Shown: positions 6,187-11,606 of the stretch, one piece after another
Numbering within the stretch: position 1 is the first letter of the stretch
Layout of the letters: every line of letters begins with the position of its first letter
Origin: Actinomycetes bacterium
GTDB taxonomy: Bacteria; Actinomycetota; Actinomycetes; Actinomycetales; Cellulomonadaceae
DNA: 14,597 bases
Direction of reading: 5' to 3'
Assembly (NCBI GenBank): GCA_023428465.1
Contig: JAEYXM010000202.1
Coordinates: forward strand, 1-14,597
Made by a program: the position numbers and the translations under genes
The notes under the pieces: model-generated
The model's database searches: none
Seen by the model: only the letters and a program-made list of their open reading frames with translations
Told to the model about the DNA's origin: nothing

Positions 6187-6198
6187 CCCGTCCGTCAG
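6183..6198. terminator. Hairpin spanning both stop codons of convergent genes, possible terminator
   Basis: CTGAC-CCGTCC-GTCAG: 5-bp arms with a 6-nt loop. GG/CC can extend the stem across one bulged T. Both stop codons (TGA 6184-6186 and TCA 6195-6197) are in the stem. No U-tract. Partly expected by chance, because opposed TGA stops are self-complementary. Confidence 0.3.
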
Positions 6199-6689
6199 CC
6201 GCGGGCGACGTCCGCGACGGTCGCGTGCGTGAGCGAGATCAGGTCCGCCGGGGCGAGGCCGACGTCCGTGCCGCGACGCCCGCCCGAGACGTAGACCGTG
6301 TCGAAGAGCTCCGCGGACTCGTCCACGACCGTGGGGTGCGCGGTCTTCTGCCCGAGCGGGGAGATGCCACCCACGACATAGCCCGTGGCCCGCTCGGCGT
6401 CGGCCGGCCGGGCCATCGTCGCCCGCTTGCCACCCACCGCCGCGGCGAGCGCCTTGAGGTCCAGGGTGGTCGTCACCGGGACCACCGCCACCGTCAGGAC
6501 GCCGTCGACCTCCGCGAGGAGGGTCTTGAACACCTGCTCCGGCGGCAGCCCGAGCACCTGCGCGGCCTCCATGCCGTACCCGACGTCGGTTCCCGTGTCG
6601 TGGGCGTAGGTGTGCACGGTGTGCGGGACACCCGCCCTGATCAGTGCCACGAGGGCGGGCGTGCCGGTCGGTCGTCGGTCCTTCGCCAC
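6195..6689 (-). CDS. ybaK: YbaK/EbsC-type Cys-tRNA(Pro) deacylase
   Basis: A 164-residue single-domain cytosolic editing protein that hydrolyses Cys-tRNA(Pro) (and some Cys-tRNA(Cys)) to prevent proline codons being read as cysteine. Family signatures: TYAHDTGTDVGYGMEAAQVLG (about 28-47), the conserved QVFKTLL lysine (Lys55), LDLKALAAAVGGKRATMA (76-93), GYVVGGISPLGQK (103-115) and a C-terminal DTVYVSGGRRGTDVGLAP. Length is normal. The start is GTG 6689: a longer open frame continues upstream but runs antisense-frame through the helicase gene and lacks homology. TACCCT lies 6 nt before the GTG with no ribosome binding site, so it probably has its own leaderless promoter in the 26-nt gap after the helicase gene, though read-through from the helicase is possible. 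Confidence 0.92.
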   Translation of the reverse strand: MAKDRRPTGTPALVALIRAGVPHTVHTYAHDTGTDVGYGMEAAQVLGLPPEQVFKTLLAEVDGVLTVAVVPVTTTLDLKALAAAVGGKRATMARPADAERATGYVVGGISPLGQKTAHPTVVDESAELFDTVYVSGGRRGTDVGLAPADLISLTHATVADVARG

Positions 6690-6695
6690 GCCAGC

Positions 6696-6701
6696 AGGGT
6701 A
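6696..6701 (-). promoter_or_regulatory. -10 box of ybaK (leaderless type)
   Basis: On the minus strand TACCCT lies 6 nt before GTG 6689, within the 26-nt gap after the helicase stop. No -35 can be named because it would lie at the end of the helicase gene. Confidence 0.4.
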
Positions 6702-6715
6702 TGGCCGCCCAGCCC

Positions 6716-9304
6716 CTAGAGGCGTCCGGCGTCCGTCACCGACCAGACCACCTCGCCCGCGGCGTCGGACGCATCCAGGTCCACCACGACGTCGACGCGC
6801 CAGTCGTGGTCGCCCGCCGGGTCGTCGAGGAGCTGGCGAACCGTCCAGTGCCGTGGCGTGGGTGCGCCCTCGGTGAGGACGAGCAGCGCCGGGCCGCGGG
6901 CGTCGGCGCCCGTCCCGATCTCGTCGTGGTCGTCGAAGTACGGGTCGAGGGCGTCGCGCCAGCGCTGCGTCGTCCAGACACCGCCCTCGCCGTCGGGGTC
7001 GCCGAGCGCGCCGAGGCCCGCCCAGTCCTCGCGCGCCGCGAGCTGGACGCGGCGGAACAGCGCGTTGCGGACGAGCATCCGGAACGCGCGCACGTTCCCG
7101 GTGAGACGGTCCGGGCCCGGCGGGCGGGCGCCGTCGCCGGTCGTGCGCTCCGCGGCACCCGGGTCGCCCAGGCGCTCCCACTCGTCCAGGAGGCTCGAGT
7201 CGACGCCGCGGACCGTCTCGCCGAGCCACTCCACGAGGTCCTCGAACTCCTCGTCGCGCCGCTCCGGCGGCACCGTCTGGCGCAGTGCGCGGAAGGCGTC
7301 GGCGAGATAGCGCAGCAGGACCCCCTCCGACCGCTCGAGCCCGTACTGCGACACGAACTCGGTGAACGTGGCGGCCCGCTCGACCATGTCGCGCACCACG
7401 GACTTCGGGGACGGCGCGTGGTCGGCGACCCACGGGTTCGTGCGGCGGTAGACCGCGAACGCGCCCTCGATCGCCTCCGCCAGCGGCTTGGGGTAGGTCA
7501 CGTCCTCCAGGAGCGCCATGCGCTCGTCGTACTCGTACCCCTCCGCCTTCATCGCGGCCACCGCCTCGCCCCGGGCGCGCTTCTCCTGGGCGATGAGGAC
7601 CTGCCGGGGGTCGTCGAGCGTCGCCTCGATGACCGAGACGAGGTCGAGGGCGTACCCGGACGCACCGGGGTCGAGCATCTCCAGGGCCGCGTACGCGAAC
7701 GGCGACAGTGGCTGGTTCAGCGCGAAGTCCTCCGGCAGCTCGACCGCGAGGCGAACGGTCCACCGCCCGTCCGCACGCCGGACCCGCTCGACGACACCGC
7801 TCTCCCGCAGCGAGCGGTAGATGCGCACGGCCTGGCGGACGTGGCGGCCGCGCGCCGCGGGCGGCTCGTGGTTGTCCGTCAGCAGGCGCGTCATCGCCTC
7901 GACCGCGTCCCCCGCGCGCGCCAGGACGTTCAGCACCATCGCGTGCGTCACGAGGAACTGCGAGGACAGCGGCTCGGGCGGGGCCTCGCGGAGGCGCTCG
8001 AACGTGCTCTCGGTCCAGTTCACCTGGCCCGCCGGTGCCGACTTCCGGACGATCTTGCGGACCTTCTTCGGGTCGTCGCCCGCCCGGGCGAGCGCACGGC
8101 GGTTCTCGATGACGTGCTCGGGCGCCATGACGACGACGTCGCCCACCGTGTCGTAGCCCGCCCGGCCGGCCCGGCCGGCGATCTGGTGGAACTCGCGCGC
8201 GGTCAGATGGCGGCTGCGCGTGCCGTCGTACTTCACGAGCGACGTCAGGACGACCGTGCGGATCGGCACGTTGATGCCGACGCCGAGGGTGTCCGTGCCG
8301 CACACGACGGTGAGCAGGCCGCGCTGCGTGAGGCGCTCCACGAGGCGCCGGTAGCGGGGCAGCATGCCCGCGTGGTGCACGCCCACGCCGTGCCGGAGCA
8401 GGCGGGACAGCGTCGTGCCGAAGCCCGTGCCGAACCGGAAGCCCGTGAGCTCCGCCGCGATGGCATCGCGCCGGGCGCGCGTGGCCACCTGGGCGGACGT
8501 CAGCGACTGGGCCCGCTCGACGGCGTCGCGCTGCGTGAAGTGCACGAGGTACACGGGCGCGTGGCCGGTCTCGACGAGGCGCTCGATCACCTCGTGCAAC
8601 GGGTCGACGGCGTAGGTGAACGTCAGGGGGACGGGGCGGTCGGCGTTCGTCACGGCCGCGACGTCGCGGCCGGTCCGCCGGCGGAGGTCGTCGACGAAGA
8701 ACGAGACGTCGCCGAGCGTGGCCGACATCAGGAGGAACTGGGTGCCGGTGAGCTCCAGCAGCGGGACCTGCCACGCCCAGCCGCGCTGCGGGTCGGCGTA
8801 GAAGTGGAACTCGTCCATCACGACCAGCCCGACGGCGTCGTCCCCCGGCACGGCCGGGTCGTCACCCGGCGCAGGACGGGTGTCCGTGCCGGTCCGAAGC
8901 GCGATGTTGGCCAGGATCTCGGCCGTGCAGCAGATGATGGGCGCGGTCGGGTTGACCGCCGTGTCGCCCGTCATCATGCCGACGTTCTCCGCGCCGAAGA
9001 TGCGCACGAGGTCGAAGAACTTCTCGTTGACGAGGGCCTTGATCGGCGCCGTGTAGAACGACCGGCGACCCTGCGCCATCGCGACCAGGTGCGCCGCGAC
9101 GGCGACGAGCGACTTCCCGGACCCGGTCGGCGTCGACAGGATCACGTGCGCCCCTGTGACGAGCTCGAGGACCGACTCCTGCTGGGCCGGGTAGAGGTCG
9201 AGGCCCTGAGCCGCCGCCCAGGTCACGAAGGCGTCGAAGAGGGCGTCGGGGTCGTCGCCGGGCGGGAGCCGGTCGGCGAGGCGGGGTGTGTCGGCGGCAG
9301 TCAT
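6716..9304 (-). CDS. Ski2-like DEAD/DEAH-box helicase, DUF3516 type
   Basis: An 862-residue superfamily 2 helicase. RecA domain 1: Q-like YPAQQESVLEL (38-48), motif I STPTGSGKS (57-65), Ia TAPIKALVNEKF (85-96), GMMTGDTAVN (109-118), motif II as DEFH (164-167) and motif III SAT (194-196). RecA domain 2: VHHAGMLPRYRR (309-320), motif V GTDTLGVGINVPIRTVV (336-352) and motif VI QIAGRAGRAG (374-383). The AGRAGR form and ring of helical residues after it are typical of Ski2-like enzymes. The remaining 440 residues match the actinobacterial DUF3516 helicases, ending in a compact alpha/beta region (about 760-862, with HWTVRQLLDDPAGDHDW). These are annotated as RNA helicases, but the biological substrate is not established. 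ATG 9304 is the first start before the Q-like motif; GAGG lies about 10 nt upstream. A shadow frame through it, 859 codons long, is noise except for its ybaK end. Confidence 0.92.
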   Translation of the reverse strand: MTAADTPRLADRLPPGDDPDALFDAFVTWAAAQGLDLYPAQQESVLELVTGAHVILSTPTGSGKSLVAVAAHLVAMAQGRRSFYTAPIKALVNEKFFDLVRIFGAENVGMMTGDTAVNPTAPIICCTAEILANIALRTGTDTRPAPGDDPAVPGDDAVGLVVMDEFHFYADPQRGWAWQVPLLELTGTQFLLMSATLGDVSFFVDDLRRRTGRDVAAVTNADRPVPLTFTYAVDPLHEVIERLVETGHAPVYLVHFTQRDAVERAQSLTSAQVATRARRDAIAAELTGFRFGTGFGTTLSRLLRHGVGVHHAGMLPRYRRLVERLTQRGLLTVVCGTDTLGVGINVPIRTVVLTSLVKYDGTRSRHLTAREFHQIAGRAGRAGYDTVGDVVVMAPEHVIENRRALARAGDDPKKVRKIVRKSAPAGQVNWTESTFERLREAPPEPLSSQFLVTHAMVLNVLARAGDAVEAMTRLLTDNHEPPAARGRHVRQAVRIYRSLRESGVVERVRRADGRWTVRLAVELPEDFALNQPLSPFAYAALEMLDPGASGYALDLVSVIEATLDDPRQVLIAQEKRARGEAVAAMKAEGYEYDERMALLEDVTYPKPLAEAIEGAFAVYRRTNPWVADHAPSPKSVVRDMVERAATFTEFVSQYGLERSEGVLLRYLADAFRALRQTVPPERRDEEFEDLVEWLGETVRGVDSSLLDEWERLGDPGAAERTTGDGARPPGPDRLTGNVRAFRMLVRNALFRRVQLAAREDWAGLGALGDPDGEGGVWTTQRWRDALDPYFDDHDEIGTGADARGPALLVLTEGAPTPRHWTVRQLLDDPAGDHDWRVDVVVDLDASDAAGEVVWSVTDAGRL

Positions 9305-9548
9305 CGCCTGCGATCCTCGCAGACGTACGTCGCGGCGCCGCCCCCGCCCGGCTCGTCCGCGAGGAGTCGCCCGGCATCGTGCCCACGTTCTCGGTGCCGG
9401 GAGCCCTGCACGAGGTCAGGTCCGGGTGGCCAATCCCGTCCGGACGATCCCGCACGGTGCAAGACTCGTGGTGTCAGGAGTTACGAGGGGTGCGCCGCCC
9501 GCTCCAGCGTCACGGGTGACGCGACCGCGGTTGCCACCTGGAGCAATC
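9305..9548. other. Divergent intergenic region between helicase and first surface protein gene
   Basis: This 244-nt region must hold promoters in both directions. Visible: GAGGAT 8 nt before the helicase start on the minus strand; an inverted repeat GTCCGG (9420-9425) / CCGGAC (9440-9445); a GGAG ribosome binding site at 9540-9543 for the plus-strand gene. I cannot identify a convincing -35/-10 pair for the plus-strand gene. Confidence 0.5.
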
Positions 9549-11399
9549 ATGAACCGACCGACATCCCCCACCTCCGGTACGCGCCACGGCAGGGCGGTAC
9601 GCGCCTGGGTCGCTCTGGTCGGGGCAGCCTCCACGAGCCTCCTGTGGGCCGCTCCCGCCACCGGTGCCGACCCGATGCCGTGGGAGCCGCTCGGCCCGAC
9701 GGGGTCGATCTCGGGTGTCGTCACGAGTGACGACGGCCCCGTGGTCGGCGCCTGGGTACGGGCCTACGCCACGAGCGGTGGGGGTCAGGTGGTCGCCACC
9801 ACGGCCGCGGACGGCACGTACACCATCGCCGGGCTGTCCTCCGGCACCTATCGCGTCGAGTTCGACGGGCGCTGGGTGTTCCACTCCGCCGAGTACTACG
9901 ACGACGCACGGCGCTGGGACGACGCAGAGCTGGTGAGCGTGACGGCGCCGGCGACCACGACCGGCATCGACGCCGTTCTCGCGGAGACCGGCTGGATCTC
10001 AGGGACCGTCGTGGGCCCGAGTGGTCCCGCTGTCGGCGTCGTGGTGTCCGCCCACGACCCCGTGACCGACGCCTCGATGGAGGCGTACACCGACGACAGC
10101 GGCAGCTACCAGCTCGTCGGGCTGCCCGCCGGTGCGTACCTCCTCTGGTTCAAAGGGATGGACACCGGGCTCGTCTCCGAGTATTACGACAACCACCTTC
10201 GTTGGGTGGACGCCGACCTCGTGACCGTTGTGACGGGGGTGGACAACAGCGGCAACGACGCAGCGCTGGCCCTCGGAGGCGGTATCGGCGGCACCGTCAC
10301 GGGACCGACCGGCCCGGTGGCCGGTGTCTGGGTGGGTGCTTCGTCCGACACCTACTACGACGGGACGCTCACCGCTGCGGACGGCGGGTATCACCTCGTC
10401 GGCCTTCCTGCAGGGGAGTACCGGGTCCACGCCGACGGGGCGCCCCTGGGCCTCGTGCCCGAGTTCTACGACGACGCCCTGGCGCCGGACGCGGCGGACC
10501 TGGTGACCGTGTCGTCCGACGTGACGACTCCGGGGATCGATCTCGAGCTCGTCGACGGTGGTTCGATCGGCGGCACCGTGACCGGTCCTGCCGGGCCGCT
10601 GCCCGACTTCACGGTTCGGGTCGAGGAGCAGATCAGCGGGGTGACGGGGGAGAGCGAGACAGCCGCTGACGGCACCTACGTCGTGACCGGTCTACCGGCC
10701 GGCAGCTACGAGGTGCAGTTCGAGGCACCACTCGCCTCGGGGCTGCGCGGGGAGTACTACGACAACCAGGTGACGAGGACGACCGCGACTGCCGTCGTGC
10801 TCTCGGTGGGCCAGGACAGGTCGGGGGTCGATGCGGTCCTTGCCGACCTTGACGACCCGCTGTTCTCCGACGTGCCGCCCTCCGCGGTTTTCCACGCGGA
10901 GATCGAGTGGCTGGCGTACCAGGGGGTCACGAGCGGGTTCCCGGACGGGACGTTCCGACCGTCGGCGCCGGTGGAGCGGCAGGCGATGGCGGCGTTCCTC
11001 TACCGGTACGCCGGCGAGCCGGCGTTCACGCCGCCTGCAACGGCGTCGTTCACGGACGTGCCGGTGGGCTCGCCGTTCTACACCGAGGTCGAGTGGCTCG
11101 CGTCGACGGGCATCACCACGGGGTGGCCGGACGGCACATTCCGCCCGACGGCGACGGTCGAGCGGCAGGCCATGGCGGCGTTCCTGTACCGGTTCGCGGG
11201 CGAGCCGGAGGCTACGTCGCCGGCGACGGCTACCTTCTCCGACGTGCCCACGAGCGCGACGTTCTTCGACGAGGTCGAGTGGCTCGCCTCGACGGGCATC
11301 ACCACGGGGTGGCCGGACGGGACGTTCCGGCCGACCGCGGGCGTCGAGCGACAGGCGATGGCGGCGTTCCTCGCACGGTTCGCCGGGCTGTCCGACTGA
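9549..11399 (+). CDS. Secreted protein: four carboxypeptidase-regulatory-like repeats plus three SLH-like modules
   Basis: A 616-residue exported protein. Residues 1-40 are a signal peptide (Arg-rich start, hydrophobic VALVGAASTSLLWAA, likely cleavage after ATGA). Four tandem beta-sandwich repeats follow at about 52-145, 148-241, 244-335 and 338-432. Each runs (I)SGTVTGPxGPVxGVxV... ADGTYxxxGLPAGxYxVxF ... EYYDD/N ... VTVxxxxxxxGIDAxL. Residues 439-611 hold three S-layer-homology-like modules of about 50 residues (FSDVP...EWLAxxGITTGWPDGTFRPxxxVERQAMAAFLYR). There is no LPXTG and no C-terminal membrane helix. The mature protein is acidic, has no cysteine and only one lysine (Lys202). ATG 9549 has GGAG 5 nt upstream and directly begins the signal peptide; the longer upstream frame is not used. 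It probably sits on the cell surface; ligand unknown. It is a tandem paralogue of the next gene. Confidence 0.9.
   Translation: MNRPTSPTSGTRHGRAVRAWVALVGAASTSLLWAAPATGADPMPWEPLGPTGSISGVVTSDDGPVVGAWVRAYATSGGGQVVATTAADGTYTIAGLSSGTYRVEFDGRWVFHSAEYYDDARRWDDAELVSVTAPATTTGIDAVLAETGWISGTVVGPSGPAVGVVVSAHDPVTDASMEAYTDDSGSYQLVGLPAGAYLLWFKGMDTGLVSEYYDNHLRWVDADLVTVVTGVDNSGNDAALALGGGIGGTVTGPTGPVAGVWVGASSDTYYDGTLTAADGGYHLVGLPAGEYRVHADGAPLGLVPEFYDDALAPDAADLVTVSSDVTTPGIDLELVDGGSIGGTVTGPAGPLPDFTVRVEEQISGVTGESETAADGTYVVTGLPAGSYEVQFEAPLASGLRGEYYDNQVTRTTATAVVLSVGQDRSGVDAVLADLDDPLFSDVPPSAVFHAEIEWLAYQGVTSGFPDGTFRPSAPVERQAMAAFLYRYAGEPAFTPPATASFTDVPVGSPFYTEVEWLASTGITTGWPDGTFRPTATVERQAMAAFLYRFAGEPEATSPATATFSDVPTSATFFDEVEWLASTGITTGWPDGTFRPTAGVERQAMAAFLARFAGLSD
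9702..10844 (+). repeat. Four tandem ~95-residue beta-sandwich repeats (coding)
   Basis: Protein-level repeats of 91-95 residues, all beginning with the (I)SG(T/V)V or IGGTVTGP strand and ending with the GIDAxL-like strand. The tyrosine motif reads AEYYDDA, SEYYDNH, PEFYDDA and GEYYDNQ in repeats 1-4. DNA identity between repeats is moderate, so the array is old compared with the SLH modules. Confidence 0.88.
10863..11381 (+). repeat. Three SLH-like modules of the first surface protein (coding)
   Basis: Modules start at FSDVPPSA, FTDVPVGS and FSDVPTSA. Modules 2 and 3 share near-identical DNA around EWLASTGITTGWPDGTF. All three carry ERQAMAAFL where canonical SLH domains carry a TRAE-type motif. 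Confidence 0.88.
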
Positions 11400-11471
11400 G
11401 CGGCATCAGCCCTCCACCCGTGGGTCGCCCCGCCCCCGCCCGGCTCGGTCTGCGTGACGGCGCGTTTCACC

Positions 11472-11487
11472 CGGACACGTGTGTCCG
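11472..11487. promoter_or_regulatory. Inverted repeat upstream of second surface protein gene
   Basis: CGGACAC-GT-GTGTCCG: perfect 7-bp arms around 2 bp, within the 207-nt gap between the two surface protein genes and 120 nt before the second start codon. It could be an operator or part of a promoter region. No such element is found before the first surface gene, so the two genes may be controlled differently. I see no clear terminator for the first gene in this gap. Confidence 0.35.
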
Positions 11488-11606
11488 TTCGCCCCCAACG
11501 ACATGCGTCGCGGTGATAAGCCTGCGTTAGTGCCGTGCTCGGACAGGGGCTCCGGGGTCGACGCGCTGTCGTCGATGCACGCGGCGCTCGTCCACGAGGA
11601 GTGGCC

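Noticed and set aside
6644..9730. 1028-codon open frame on the plus strand opposite the helicase
   Set aside because: Stop-free only because of high GC on the antisense strand; the minus strand holds intact helicase motifs in order.
9338..11447. 18-bp identical GC-rich string upstream of both surface genes (9338-9355 and 11430-11447)
   Set aside because: Low-complexity C/G-rich sequence at different distances from the two start codons; chance cannot be excluded, so not called a shared regulatory site.
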